A DNA stretch of 64,000 nucleotides from Streptacidiphilus albus JL83 (GCF_000744705.1 NZ_JQML01000001.1:124001-188000); one strand, 5' to 3'. Positions 51,483 through 61,100 are shown, counted from the stretch's first letter. Made by a program: numbers and translations. The notes: generated from the letters alone by a model not told the origin.

Positions 51483-52040
51483 TTACTGCCAGCGCTGGTA
51501 GGAGCCGCTGTTGTCGTGGCTCATGTACACGCGGCCGTTGAGGTTGGAGTCCAGGAGGAGGCCGGTGGCCTTGTTGGTGAGCTTCCAGCCCTCGCTGTAG
51601 TGGACCTCGTACCAGCGCTGGTTGTTGCCACCGTTGCAGCTGAGCGCGTAGACGCTGCCGGCGGTGCCGTTGGCGCCGGGGGTGTTGTTGCTGTCCAGGC
51701 ACTGGCGGGTGGCGGTGTTCGTCTCGGTCCAGGTGCCGTCGCCGTTGCTGGAGTCGCTCCAGTTGGTGTAGACGTCGGAGGGTATGCCGGCGCTGATGTC
51801 GCGGGTGCCGATCGCCGAGCCGTTGGTGTTGGCGGCGACCTGGGCGAGGTACATGCTGGTGGCCGCGTTCTTCCAGGTGACCACGGAGGTCGTGGCGTCG
51901 GCGGTGCTGGTCACGCCGACCACAACGGTGGCGGCCGCGATCAGACAAAGCGCGGTCTTGGCAATGATTTTCAACTGACGTGCCGTTCGTCTTTCGAATC
52001 TTCGCCGATTCAGTTCGGGCACAATGAAACATACTTGCAT
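51483..52040 (-). CDS. Secreted ricin-type beta-trefoil lectin
   Basis: The protein has a signal peptide (IIAKTALCLIAAATVVVGVTSTADA) and a trefoil domain with TATRQCLDSNNT, AGSVYALSCNGGNNQRWYEV and ATGLLLDSNLNGRVYMSHDNSGSYQRWQ; the QxW motifs mark ricin repeats. It probably binds sugars outside the cell. The start is uncertain among ATG 52040, GTG 52022 and TTG 51974; the last gives the most typical signal peptide. It is divergent from the DUF2079 gene. Confidence 0.82.
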   Translation of the reverse strand: MQVCFIVPELNRRRFERRTARQLKIIAKTALCLIAAATVVVGVTSTADATTSVVTWKNAATSMYLAQVAANTNGSAIGTRDISAGIPSDVYTNWSDSSNGDGTWTETNTATRQCLDSNNTPGANGTAGSVYALSCNGGNNQRWYEVHYSEGWKLTNKATGLLLDSNLNGRVYMSHDNSGSYQRWQ

Positions 52041-52192
52041 ACAATCGGTCAATGCACGGAACGGTAACGGCCGAATTGATGTCGCGTCAGTGGTTCCGTC
52101 GACACTCCAGGGGGCCGGAGTGTCTGACTCCAGCCATAAAAGGATCTTGTTATGATCAGCTGGATCGCTCGCCAGCAACCGAGGGAACCCCC

Positions 52193-53854
52193 ATGAACCC
52201 TGCGTTCACCAGGCCATTCCCGCAGGCGGCCAAGCGGTCGGCAGGTCAGGACCCCTCGGCCTGGGGGGCGCGGAGCGGCCCTCTGGCCGAGGGCGCCGCC
52301 AGCTTCTTCGGCGTCCTCCATATGACGCTTTCCGTGCTGCACGACCGCCAGTTGCATTCCGGCGGATTCGACCTCGGAATCTTCGAGCAAGCCATCAAGG
52401 CCTATTCCCGGGGAAGAGCTCCCATCGTTCCACTGAAAGGCCCGGGAGCCAATATCCTCGGCGACCACTTCAGCCCGATCCTGGCTCTCCTCGCACCGGT
52501 CTACCGCATCTTCCCCGGCACGTTCACGCTCCTGGCCGCGCAGTCGCTGCTGGCGGCGCTCTCACTGGTGCCGCTCACCCGCTGGGCCCACGCCGCATGC
52601 GGACCCAAGGCCGCCTGGTGGACCGCGATCGGCCTGGGCTGCTCATGGGGACTGGCCGAGATGGTGCACTTCGACTTCCACGAAGTGGCCTTCGCCGTAC
52701 CGCTGCTGGCCTTCGCCCTGACCGCCGCCGGCCAGGAGCGCTGGCGCGCCGCCGCCCTCTGGTCCCTGCCCCTGCTCCTGGTCAAGGAGGACCTCGGCGC
52801 TACCGTCGCCGTACTGGGCTGCTACATCGCCTGGAAGGGGCCCCGCCGAACCGGAATCCCCCTGGCCCTGCTCGGCTGCGCCGCCAGCGCCCTGGAAGTC
52901 CTGGTCCTGATCCCCGCGGCCAACAGCAACCACACCTTCTCCTACGCCTCCCAGATCAGCGCCGGTCACAGCCCCTGGGCTGCCGCGGCAGCGCTCCTCT
53001 GGCCCCCCGTCAAGTGGCTGACCTGCCTCATGGTGCTGGCCCCCACCGGCTTCCTGGCCCTGCGCTCCCCCCTGCTCCTGCTCGCCGCCCCCACCCTGGC
53101 CTGGCGCTTCACCGCCGACAACCCCGCCTACTGGGGCACGCACTACCACTACAGCGCCGTGCTCATGCCCATCGTCTTCGCCGCAGCCGTCCACACCCTC
53201 GCCGGCCACCGCCGCCCCTCCGCGCGCACCGTGCGCGCGGCTGCCGCCCTCGGACTGGCCTTCACCGCCGCCACCGTCGCCGTGTACCCCCTCCATGAGG
53301 TCCTGCTGCCCAAGACCTGGGCCCTGACAGCCCATGACACCGATGCGCGCCGACTGCTGGACATGGTTCCCGACGGCGTACAGATCGCCGCCTCCAACCA
53401 CTTGGCGGCTCAACTGGTTGCCCGGACCACCGTCACCGAGGCATGCCAGGCCACCGCACCCGAGTGGGTCATCTACGACACCACCGACCCCACCAGCGCA
53501 AGTTGCCCCCTGTCCCGTCTCGCCGACACGATCGGGCAGCATCCCCTCGACGGCTACGAGGTGCTGGCGCGCAGTGACGGTATCAGCCTCCTGCGGCGTA
53601 TCCGACCTTGCCCGCGACCGCCTGCGGTATCCCGTGCACCCTGCCCCGATCGACAAATTATGTGCACCGCTCCGGAACGTCCCGCCACGGCGCTCCCGTG
53701 CGAGTCCGCCACCGGATCCCGTCGATCAGCTACCGACGGGAGTACATCGCGGGTCGCCCCGGCCTCACGCCCACGGGCAGCAACGGTGCCAGCACGGCCC
53801 ACTGTTCGTTCGCCAGATCTCCACGTCCCACGACAAGATCATCGCAGACCTTGA
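52193..53854 (+). CDS. DUF2079 membrane protein with an unusual C-terminal extension
   Basis: This 553-residue protein has about nine to ten membrane helices and the DUF2079 hallmarks: FDLGIFEQAIKAYSRG near residue 60, GDHFSPILALLAPVY, HFDFHEVAFAVPL and NPAYWGTHYHYSAVLMPIVFA. The family end is near DGYEVLARSDGISLLRR; here the frame continues about 85 residues of Pro/Arg-rich sequence, so the original stop may have been lost. GAGGGAA precedes the ATG. The function is unknown, though it resembles glycosyltransferase-like membrane proteins. Confidence 0.85.
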   Translation: MNPAFTRPFPQAAKRSAGQDPSAWGARSGPLAEGAASFFGVLHMTLSVLHDRQLHSGGFDLGIFEQAIKAYSRGRAPIVPLKGPGANILGDHFSPILALLAPVYRIFPGTFTLLAAQSLLAALSLVPLTRWAHAACGPKAAWWTAIGLGCSWGLAEMVHFDFHEVAFAVPLLAFALTAAGQERWRAAALWSLPLLLVKEDLGATVAVLGCYIAWKGPRRTGIPLALLGCAASALEVLVLIPAANSNHTFSYASQISAGHSPWAAAAALLWPPVKWLTCLMVLAPTGFLALRSPLLLLAAPTLAWRFTADNPAYWGTHYHYSAVLMPIVFAAAVHTLAGHRRPSARTVRAAAALGLAFTAATVAVYPLHEVLLPKTWALTAHDTDARRLLDMVPDGVQIAASNHLAAQLVARTTVTEACQATAPEWVIYDTTDPTSASCPLSRLADTIGQHPLDGYEVLARSDGISLLRRIRPCPRPPAVSRAPCPDRQIMCTAPERPATALPCESATGSRRSATDGSTSRVAPASRPRAATVPARPTVRSPDLHVPRQDHRRP

Positions 53855-53884
53855 TCCACTTTAAACAGACCCTAGCATGACCTC

Positions 53885-54229
53885 ATGACCTTGGATCTGT
53901 TTGCAGGCGTCCCCGTCCGCGACTACGCCGCAGCAGCGGCCTGGTACGAGCTCCTCCTCGGCGCCCCGCCGGCATTCCTGCCGAACGACACGGAGGCGGT
54001 GTGGGAACTCGCCGACCATCGGTACTTGTACATCGTCGTGCGGCCCGAGCACGCCGGGCACGCCCTGCACACGGTCTTCGTCAGCGACTTCGACGCCCGC
54101 ATCACCCAGATCGCCGAGCGGGGCCTGGAGCCGGCCCAGCGCGAGACCTACGCCAACGGTGTCCGCAAGGCCACCTTCCGCGACCCGGACGGCAATGCGA
54201 TCGGGTTCGGCGGCGCCGCACCCGCCTGA
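53885..54229 (+). CDS. VOC-family (glyoxalase-like) protein
   Basis: This 114-residue single-domain protein has LFAGVPVRDYAAAAAWYELLLG at the N-terminus and RKATFRDPDGNAIGFGG at the C-terminus, the normal VOC ends. The putative metal-ligand positions are incomplete, so it could be a resistance- or binding-type protein rather than an enzyme. Confidence 0.87.
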   Translation: MTLDLFAGVPVRDYAAAAAWYELLLGAPPAFLPNDTEAVWELADHRYLYIVVRPEHAGHALHTVFVSDFDARITQIAERGLEPAQRETYANGVRKATFRDPDGNAIGFGGAAPA

Positions 54230-54404
54230 CGACACCTCCGGCTGGTGGCCCCTCGCATGGACGCTGTCCGTGGATCCTGCCGCGACCTGCTGCCCTGCGG
54301 GGTCGGCCCAGAAGCCCGCAGGGCCGACCGAAGCCGGCCCGGCCGGACTCTGACCGCCCGACCGCCCGACCGCCGGGTTCGGCGCATCAGGGCGGCAGCG
54401 CTCA

Positions 54405-54569
54405 TCAGCGCTTCAGGAACCGCAGGTAGAACGCCGCGAACACCAGGACGATGCCGACGTTCGCCAGCAACCGCTCCCAGAACTGCTGTCGGAAGAACAG
54501 CACATCCACGCCAACCACGACAGCCACCAACGCGAGCACGTAGAGCACGACGACTGCCTGTCTTCCCAT
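54405..54569 (-). CDS. Small two-helix membrane protein, 54 residues
   Basis: The frame encodes GRQAVVVLYVLALVAVVVGVDVLFF, then RQQFWERLLANVGIVLVF and AAFYLRFLKR, giving two membrane helices around a short charged loop. AAAGGGGGG lies just before the ATG at 54569. Very similar tiny proteins occur throughout Streptomyces with no known role. It is too short to appear among long frames, but the start signal and hydrophobic pattern are clear. Confidence 0.82.
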   Translation of the reverse strand: MGRQAVVVLYVLALVAVVVGVDVLFFRQQFWERLLANVGIVLVFAAFYLRFLKR

Positions 54570-54668
54570 CCCCCCTTTCTACTACACGCGGTTGCCCTGG
54601 GAGCGGAACGCACGCATCCTCGGTGACGGCCGACCCCACAAAGCCGCCCTCGGTCGCATGGAATGGGA

Positions 54669-55018
54669 CTACCTCGGGTCATCGGTCTGCCAGGGGCAGC
54701 GGAACTTTCCGGGCCGCAGGCGCCATGCTTCGAGAGCGCCTGTCGGTTCCGCTTCGTCGGCGGCGATCGCGGAACTGGTCAGGACGGCCCCGATGTCGTG
54801 GTCGTCGAATCCGTGGATGCGCTCTGCGTCGTAGTCCCAGGCAGCCAGCCCAGGGCGTCGGCCGGCCCGGCGGCCCGGCCCGTGGCGGCGCCCACTCGGA
54901 ACATGTGGTCGTCGACCGCGCGACCTCGCGGGGCCGCCAGTCCCAGCACGGCCTCAATCGGTGAGGCCGTGCTGGGCGTGTGCGCTGTCGTCGTCTCGTT
55001 CGCGGACTCGTCGGTCAT
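54669..55018 (-). pseudogene. Frameshifted hypothetical gene
   Basis: From ATG 55018 the frame encodes GLAAPRGRAVDDHMFRVGAATGRAAGPADALGW. About 54,850 the coding pattern moves by one base to another frame, LAAWDYDAERIHGFDDHDIGAVLTSSAIAADEAEP then FRCPWQTDDPR, ending at 54,669. Joined, the parts would form a protein of about 115 residues. The shift lies at a ctgggctggctg stretch and is either a true mutation or a sequencing slip. The family is not recognised. Confidence 0.6.
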
Positions 55019-55481
55019 CCCACGATCATGCCGCGCCGGGCGTCGGCCGGTGGCCGACCGCTCGGCGCAGGTCTGCCGTGAGTCGGCCTCATGACCAGGT
55101 CGCGGCATGGGAGAAGTCGGAGACGAGTACGGGCTCCAAGGCGCGGGAAGTCCCGGAACCGGAAGACCCGCCTCCAGGCCGGGGCCAAATCACCTGGGAC
55201 CGGACATACATGACCTGGCATCAAATACTTCGCAATTGCTGCATGACATTGGGAAACCAATGCGGGTATTCCCCCGTAAATGCGACTGTGGGCCTGTTGT
55301 GAAAATCCCAAGGGCTGTGTAAGCATTCCGTCGCCCAAGTCGCCACTTGGGCCCCGGCGGTCACAAGGCGTTTGTCACCCTTTGGGACGGTGCGCCTCGG
55401 ATCCACTGTGACGCGTTTGCCGCCGTTCGCGAACGATGTGGCGGCCCCAGGGGGCTGCCGCAGAACCGAGTGGGGGAACGA
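55019..55481. other. AT-richer control region upstream of a secreted protein
   Basis: These 460 bases have no gene. From 55,200 to 55,330 the GC content falls sharply, as in promoters. A perfect inverted repeat gcccaagt/acttgggc lies at 55,333-55,352 and may be an operator or leader hairpin for the gene at 55,482. Confidence 0.5.
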
Positions 55482-56756
55482 ATGAAGTCCATGCGAGGTA
55501 TGACTCGTACGCGGCGCCTGCGAATAGCGGCGCTGCTGGGCACGATCGGCGTGTTCGCGAGCGTTGGGGCCGCACCGCCTGCAGGGGCCGCATCCGGGGC
55601 GAAAGCGCCTTCGGCGCCGAACTCCAGCTGCTACCCGAGCGGCGGCTCCTTCCACTGCTACGCGATCGGGTGGGACAACACCCACGGTCCCTACGACGGG
55701 ATCGGGGTGACCCGCAACGACATCAACATCTCCGGGATAGCTGCGGGTTCGAACTGCGCCGGGGTCCCGGGGAGCGGCTGGAGCATCAGCGGCGGCGTGG
55801 CCTACCAGTCGCAGTGGATCACCCTTGCCGGCGCCCAGGGACAGGACTGGGAGGAGCTCGGCACCGGGCACCGCTGCGACTACGAGAACTTCTGGTACTG
55901 GGGCTACGGACTGAACGGGGCCTGGTACCCGCTCGGCACCGAGAACCAGAGCTACATCGGCCCCAACGCCCAGCACCGGTTCAGCATCTACCGGACCGGC
56001 AACACCTGGCACTACGAGATAGACAACACCGTCATGGGCGCCACGGCCGACTGGGGGACGACGACCGGCACCAGCATCCAGTTCGGCCTGGAGAGTTGGG
56101 ACGCCGGCGCGAGCACCACCGGTCAGCCGTACTCCGACATCAGCTACCTGAGTTCCGGAACCAGCCACGCCATCAGCGGCCGCCAGGGCACAACCATCGA
56201 CCCGTGGATGTGCGGACAGTGGAGCTCGGACACCGAGTGGTGGGCCGGCGAAGGCGCGGGCTGCGGATACAAGTCCTCCTCGGTCGCCACCTCCGCCGAC
56301 GCCCAGGCCGCTCCTGCTCCGGCCGCCGCCGCGCAGGCCGCCCTCCCGCTGAGCGGAACGGCGCGAATCGGCGGCGGACTGACCAGCAGTCAGCTGGTCA
56401 CCAGCTGCGGGACCAACGCCCGAACGGCGACCGACCAGTGGGGGCAGGCCACCTCGGTCCTCAGGGCCTACGGCAGCTCGGCGAAGTCGGTCACGGACTG
56501 GAAGACCCGCTACCTGGGCAAGACCGGCAAGACGCTCGACTCCAGCCAGGTCGACGCGGCCGGCCCGGTCGCGGTGTGCGTGATCGCCGGTGACTACAAG
56601 ATCCCCACCCCGCCGCCGGCCCAGGGCTCCACCACGCCCACCCCCACGTTCGACCTGGCCGTGGTGACAGTCGACAGTCACGGCACGGTCAAGCCCTTCG
56701 CCTACGGGAATGCCACCACCCTGGCCGGTCTCCTCGGTACGGCACCGGCTCAGTAG
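55482..56756 (+). CDS. Secreted protein of unknown function, lectin-like
   Basis: This 424-residue protein has a signal peptide (LRIAALLGTIGVFASVGAAPPAGAA) and a beta-rich domain with NSSCYPSGGSFHCYAIGW and VAYQSQWITLAG, NFWYWGYGLNGAWYPLG, HRFSIYRTGNTWHYEID, which suggests a concanavalin-like fold. An Ala/Pro linker (about 275-300) leads to a C-terminal alpha/beta region. GGGGGAACGA precedes the ATG. It is probably an extracellular binding protein. Confidence 0.8.
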   Translation: MKSMRGMTRTRRLRIAALLGTIGVFASVGAAPPAGAASGAKAPSAPNSSCYPSGGSFHCYAIGWDNTHGPYDGIGVTRNDINISGIAAGSNCAGVPGSGWSISGGVAYQSQWITLAGAQGQDWEELGTGHRCDYENFWYWGYGLNGAWYPLGTENQSYIGPNAQHRFSIYRTGNTWHYEIDNTVMGATADWGTTTGTSIQFGLESWDAGASTTGQPYSDISYLSSGTSHAISGRQGTTIDPWMCGQWSSDTEWWAGEGAGCGYKSSSVATSADAQAAPAPAAAAQAALPLSGTARIGGGLTSSQLVTSCGTNARTATDQWGQATSVLRAYGSSAKSVTDWKTRYLGKTGKTLDSSQVDAAGPVAVCVIAGDYKIPTPPPAQGSTTPTPTFDLAVVTVDSHGTVKPFAYGNATTLAGLLGTAPAQ

Positions 56757-56935
56757 CCGTTCACCTCGTTCGGGGCCCGGCAGCTGCCGGGCCCCGCTGC
56801 GACCCCACTGCGGGGGCATGGCACCCGCCCCGGACCTTCTCGGCGCGGGTGAGTGCGGCGCCATCGGAAAACCTCTTGCTCCCCGGTCCGGCTGCTTGGT
56901 GGAATGCAGGAGTTTCGACGGCAGGGGGGAACAGC

Positions 56936-57949
56936 TTGGCGGTGTTCGGGTGTGCAGGCTGCGGCGCGGTGCTGACGGCGGCGGTGTTGGAGGTGGCACT
57001 GCCGATCCACCTGGCCGACACCCACTGGGAGACGCTGCACCCGCCGTTGCTGGAGGCCGGCACCTACGCCGTCGACCCCGCGCCGGCCGGCCCGCCGTGG
57101 CGGCAGTGGGACGGGCTCGGAGTGCGCGAGGCGCCGGAGCAGGGGCTGTTCGCGCCGTTCGGCGCACTGTCCGACGGACCGTCGGACACCGTCCTCCTCG
57201 CGCCCGGCGACATGCGTGGCACCGGGCTGATCCTTGAGCGGGCCGGGGGCTACTGCATGGGGATCAACGGCAGCGACGGCCCCAACCTCGCGTGCCTGGC
57301 CTGCGATCTGCCGGTTGGAACGAGGATGGACGACTGCGGCTGCTGGCAGGTCGTCCGGCTCGTCCCGCAGGCGGTGGTGCGGCTGCCCGGCCCCCCGGAG
57401 CGGCCGGTCATGGACTGGGCGGAGCTGCTCGCCACCGGCGCCCTGCAGCACCGGCTGAGCGAGTACTGGGACATCCCGGCGGGCGTGGCCCTCGCCCAGG
57501 TGGTGGTGGCTGCCGGGGGCGCACCGGTCGAGGTGGCGCCCGGGCCGGTCGCGGAGCTCCTCGGCCGGGTACTCGGCGCGCTGCTGCCCGCCGGGGAAGG
57601 GGCGAAGCGGCTGGACCTGGCGGGCCCGGGGTACGGCGAGCCGGCCACCGACCTGGCGCTGGTGCCGGTCCATCCGCAGACCGGAGACATGTGGCAGCCG
57701 CGTGGCGGGTCGGTGCCGGTGCCGGTGCCCATGGATGCCGCGCTCTGGGCCGAACTCGCCTTCCCGCCGCACCGGACGCGACTGCCGGTGGTCGGCGGAC
57801 TGCCGGCCGGCGTGGAGCGGGACGACCCGCTCCCGCCGCACCCCTGCTACCCGCGCAGTCCGTCCCGGGAGGCGCTCCGCCACACTCTCGCGCGGATGCC
57901 CGCTGTCAGGGAACCGTGGCTGCGGGCGATCTACGACCGGGACTGGTGA
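56936..57949 (+). CDS. Hypothetical protein with CxxC start, conserved in Streptomyces
   Basis: This 337-residue protein starts at TTG 56936 with GGGGGGAA upstream; the first residues AVFGCAGCGAVLTAAV form a zinc-ribbon-like CxxC. Later motifs are GLILERAGGYCMGINGSDGPNLACLACDLPVGTRMDDC. I have seen this family pattern in Streptomyces but no function is known. It overlaps the end of the convergent glycosidase-like gene by 19 bases. Confidence 0.82.
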   Translation: MAVFGCAGCGAVLTAAVLEVALPIHLADTHWETLHPPLLEAGTYAVDPAPAGPPWRQWDGLGVREAPEQGLFAPFGALSDGPSDTVLLAPGDMRGTGLILERAGGYCMGINGSDGPNLACLACDLPVGTRMDDCGCWQVVRLVPQAVVRLPGPPERPVMDWAELLATGALQHRLSEYWDIPAGVALAQVVVAAGGAPVEVAPGPVAELLGRVLGALLPAGEGAKRLDLAGPGYGEPATDLALVPVHPQTGDMWQPRGGSVPVPVPMDAALWAELAFPPHRTRLPVVGGLPAGVERDDPLPPHPCYPRSPSREALRHTLARMPAVREPWLRAIYDRDW

Positions 57950-59250
57950 CCCGTCAGGGGCGTTACGGACCCGGACGATGACGCTCCTGCAGCACTGCTC
58001 GGCCCGTTGATCAGCAGGAACGGATCGGCCGCCCCGGCCGCCAGCAGGTACCAGGCGGTTGCACCGATGTGCGGGGCGGCGTAGTAGTCGTCGCCGTCGC
58101 AGTCGCTGAGGTTGTCGCCGGAGGCGGCGTCGATTCCCTTGCCGTCCTGGTTGGGTGCGGTGGTCTGCGCCAGTTGGATCGAGTTCAGGTAGCCCTGGGC
58201 CTTCGCTGCGTCGCCGGGGGCGTTGCGGACGGCGAGGGCGGCTGCGAGGTGGGCGGTGCCCTCGAACCAGACCTTGCTGCGGTCGCACGCGCCGAAGCTC
58301 ACCCCGGTGAAGCTGCCGCTGGTGACGGCCAGGTTGGTGATGTCCCAGTCGATGGAGGCGGCATAGGTCGGGTCCTTGAAGGCCAGGTAGCTCCAGGTGT
58401 TGACGTCCTCGGGCAGGAATCCCTTGTTGAGGGTGACGCCGCTCTCGTCGGTGCCGACCCAGAACTTCTTCGCGTCGGCGTCCCACATCGCGTGGACGAA
58501 GGTCTCGGCGTGGGTCGCGGCGGAGGTCCAGGCGCTGTTGCCGGTCTCCTGGGCCAGCATGCTGAAGAAGGCGTACACGTCGATGTTGTGCTCGGTGGAC
58601 TTCCACTCGATCTTGCTGCTGCCGTCGTAGCCGCCGGTGTAGCCACCTGCGCCCCGGGTGTCGTACGTCTTGCTCCTGACCCAGTCGGCGACGTCGGTCG
58701 CGCCGGTCAGGTAGGAGGTGACGTGGGTCCTGGCGTAGAGCTGGACGAGGGCCTGGCCGACCCAGGCCATGTTGCCGACGTCGCTCGTCGGATCGGTGGC
58801 CTTGACCTTGCTCGCACTGGTCAGCGGTGTCGGGGCGTAGGCGGCGCGGATGCGTCCGTCGTGGCTGGAGTCGTGGGCCTGCACATACAGCAGGGCGTTG
58901 CCGATGACCTGCGCCCGGGCGATGTCGTCGGCCGTGCCACGGGCCAGCAGCGCGTCCACCACCAGGGCGTCGTCGTAGGTCACCGAATCGGTGAAGGTTC
59001 CCATCGCCTTGTCGGCGACGAAGCTCTGCACCAGCCGGGGTTCGGTACCGGTGGCGTACTTGTCCATCATGTTGTCCAGGAAGGTGTAGGCGTTCGCCTC
59101 GCTGGACGCCGACACCTCGGTCCCGGCCGTTGCTGCCTTCGCGGGGGTCTGCAGGCCGATGGCGCAGGCTGCGACCAGCGCACTTGCAAGGGCCACACCC
59201 AGCGGGCCGCGCAGGCCGGACCTTCGCGCGGATCGGTGTTGGTCCGACAT
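57931..59250 (-). CDS. Secreted (alpha/alpha)6-barrel glycosidase-like protein
   Basis: This 439-residue protein has a signal peptide (LRGPLGVALASALVAACAIGLQTPAKA) and repeated helix pairs such as VTYDDALVVDALLARG, VGNMAWVGQALVQLY, STEHNIDVYAFFSMLAQETGN and DDYYAAPHIGATAWYLLA, typical of a six-hairpin glycosidase fold. Asp in YDDA and Glu in STEHN are candidate acids. The exact GH family cannot be fixed by eye. It is divergent from a GntR gene and near a PL7 lyase, indicating a polysaccharide-use locus. Confidence 0.78.
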   Translation of the reverse strand: MSDQHRSARRSGLRGPLGVALASALVAACAIGLQTPAKAATAGTEVSASSEANAYTFLDNMMDKYATGTEPRLVQSFVADKAMGTFTDSVTYDDALVVDALLARGTADDIARAQVIGNALLYVQAHDSSHDGRIRAAYAPTPLTSASKVKATDPTSDVGNMAWVGQALVQLYARTHVTSYLTGATDVADWVRSKTYDTRGAGGYTGGYDGSSKIEWKSTEHNIDVYAFFSMLAQETGNSAWTSAATHAETFVHAMWDADAKKFWVGTDESGVTLNKGFLPEDVNTWSYLAFKDPTYAASIDWDITNLAVTSGSFTGVSFGACDRSKVWFEGTAHLAAALAVRNAPGDAAKAQGYLNSIQLAQTTAPNQDGKGIDAASGDNLSDCDGDDYYAAPHIGATAWYLLAAGAADPFLLINGPSSAAGASSSGSVTPLTGHQSRS

Positions 59251-59392
59251 GTTCGCACCTCTTGTTCGGTTCGAGGTTCTGCTCGGGCTACGCCAGTCTC
59301 GGGGTGACCTTTTGTCATGTCAAGAAGCCTTACTAGATAACCTTCTGTCAATCCAGTTGGCCTGGAACCGGCTTGGACTTACCATTCGACAG

Positions 59393-60157
59393 GTGACGAG
59401 CCATGCCGACACCTCCCCCGCATCGACCGATCGCCCCCGCGTCGCGCCCAAGCGCGCCCGCGCCCGTCAGGCGATCATGGCGCTGATCTCCCAGCACATG
59501 GGCGGCGAGGCGCTGCCGTCGGAGCACGAGCTGTGCGAGCAACTCGGGGTCTCGCGCCCGACCCTGAGGGCCGCCGTCGACGAACTCATCGAGGAGGGCG
59601 TGCTCGTCCGGCAGCAGGGCCGCGGCACCTTCACCAGCCCGCGCAAGATCGCCCAACCACTGGCCCCCAGCGCCGGCGTGGCCAACTCGTTCCGCGTGCC
59701 GCTGACCGAGGGCCTGTGGCAGAGTCGCACGCTCCACTTCGAACGGAGCAGCGCCGGAGCCCGGTTCGGCAGGGAGCTGCAGGTCGCCCCGAACACGCGG
59801 ATCGTCTTCGTCGAGCGGCTGCGGATCGTCGACGGGACGCCGTTGGCCGTGGAGCGCCTGCGCATTCCGGACCACTTCGTCCCGGACATCACCGCCGAGG
59901 ACTTCGAGAGCGGTTCCTTCTACCAGCTCCTGCACTCCCGCTACGGGATCACCATGGCCCGCGCCAAGCAGTCGATCGAGGCCACCGTCACCGACGAGCG
60001 GGAGTCCGCCTTCCTGGAGACCCCGCCGTACTCCCCGGCGATGCTGCTGGAGGTCACCACCAGGGACACCGGGAACCGCATCATCGAGTACACCAGGTCC
60101 GTCTACCGCGGCGACCGCTACCGCATCGACTCGGAGCTCGTCTTCGACGTCCCGTGA
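59393..60157 (+). CDS. GntR-family regulator with UTRA domain (HutC type)
   Basis: This 254-residue protein has the GntR winged helix (ALPSEHELCEQLGVSRPTLRAAVDELIEEGVLVRQQGRGTFTS) and a UTRA ligand domain with RIVFVERLRIVDGTPLAVERLRIP. Such regulators sense sugars or other small molecules. GTG 59393 has only a weak site. It lies between two secreted polysaccharide-acting proteins and probably represses both. Confidence 0.91.
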   Translation: MTSHADTSPASTDRPRVAPKRARARQAIMALISQHMGGEALPSEHELCEQLGVSRPTLRAAVDELIEEGVLVRQQGRGTFTSPRKIAQPLAPSAGVANSFRVPLTEGLWQSRTLHFERSSAGARFGRELQVAPNTRIVFVERLRIVDGTPLAVERLRIPDHFVPDITAEDFESGSFYQLLHSRYGITMARAKQSIEATVTDERESAFLETPPYSPAMLLEVTTRDTGNRIIEYTRSVYRGDRYRIDSELVFDVP

Positions 60158-60291
60158 GCGAACCACCGGCCCGGCGCAGCGTCAAGCACCGCAGGGGAAA
60201 GCTCACTTGGCGCCACCCACGGTGCGCCGGCCGACCGGGGAGCTTTCGCGAACCAGGTTCTGGTTAGGCATCCTTACAATAAGCTCGGCGC

Positions 60292-61071
60292 ATGATGCGA
60301 ATGAAGTGGACAGCAGCAGCGACCGGCGTGCTCGCCCTGGCTGCCGGAGTCGGTACGACCGCACTGGCCTCGGCCAACCCGGTGAGACCCGCCACCACGA
60401 GAGCGGCCGCCCCGATCAGCCTCAGCAGCTGGGACGGCCTGCTGCTCCCCGTCGACTCGGCCGGTCAGCCCTCCGGCAAGGACGCCGAGGTGCTGAGCCC
60501 CGCCCGACTGATCTCGCCCTGGCTGACCCAGGACAGCGGCGGGGCCCTGACCTTCTGGGCGCCCTCGGGGGCGGCCACCACCCCCGGCTCGCTGCACTCG
60601 CGCACCGAGCTGGAGTCCGCCGACAAGTACGCCGTGGGCACCGAGAAGCACGTGCTCGACGCCACCCTGCAGGTCCTCCGACTGCCGCAGAGCAACCCCG
60701 AGATCTGCGTCGCCCAGCTGCACGCCGGTGGCAGCGGGGGTTCGTCCCCCTTCGTCATGGTCGACTACAAGTCCGGCGAGCTCTACGTCATGGTGGCCTC
60801 GGGAACGAGCGCCCCGGCGGACTTCTACACCCTGCTCACCGGCGTCCCGCTGGACACCTCGTTCTCCTACCGGGTCGCGGACAACGGCAACGGGACGCTG
60901 ACGCTCTCCGCGGCGTCCGGCAGCCAGAAGCAGTCCTACACGGTCGCCGTTCCGCGTGTCCTGGTCGGCGCCTCCGGGCACTTCTCGGCGGGCGACTACC
61001 AACAGGGCACGGTCAGCGAGGGAGCCGACGACGGCGGCCGGGTCCAGTTCACGGCCCTGACGCAGAGCTAG
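60292..61071 (+). CDS. Secreted polysaccharide lyase family 7 (alginate lyase type)
   Basis: This 259-residue protein has a signal peptide and the PL7 motifs: SRTELE (RTEL[RK] motif), CVAQLHAGG (QIH/QLH) and HFSAGDYQQG (YFKAGxYNQ). These carry the catalytic Arg, Gln, His and Tyr. It cleaves uronate-rich polysaccharides by beta-elimination; alginate or glucuronan is the likely substrate. Its place 134 bases after the GntR gene suggests control by it. Confidence 0.87.
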   Translation: MMRMKWTAAATGVLALAAGVGTTALASANPVRPATTRAAAPISLSSWDGLLLPVDSAGQPSGKDAEVLSPARLISPWLTQDSGGALTFWAPSGAATTPGSLHSRTELESADKYAVGTEKHVLDATLQVLRLPQSNPEICVAQLHAGGSGGSSPFVMVDYKSGELYVMVASGTSAPADFYTLLTGVPLDTSFSYRVADNGNGTLTLSAASGSQKQSYTVAVPRVLVGASGHFSAGDYQQGTVSEGADDGGRVQFTALTQS

Positions 61072-61100
61072 CCGGCGGGGCCCCGGCGCCGGCAGTCCGC

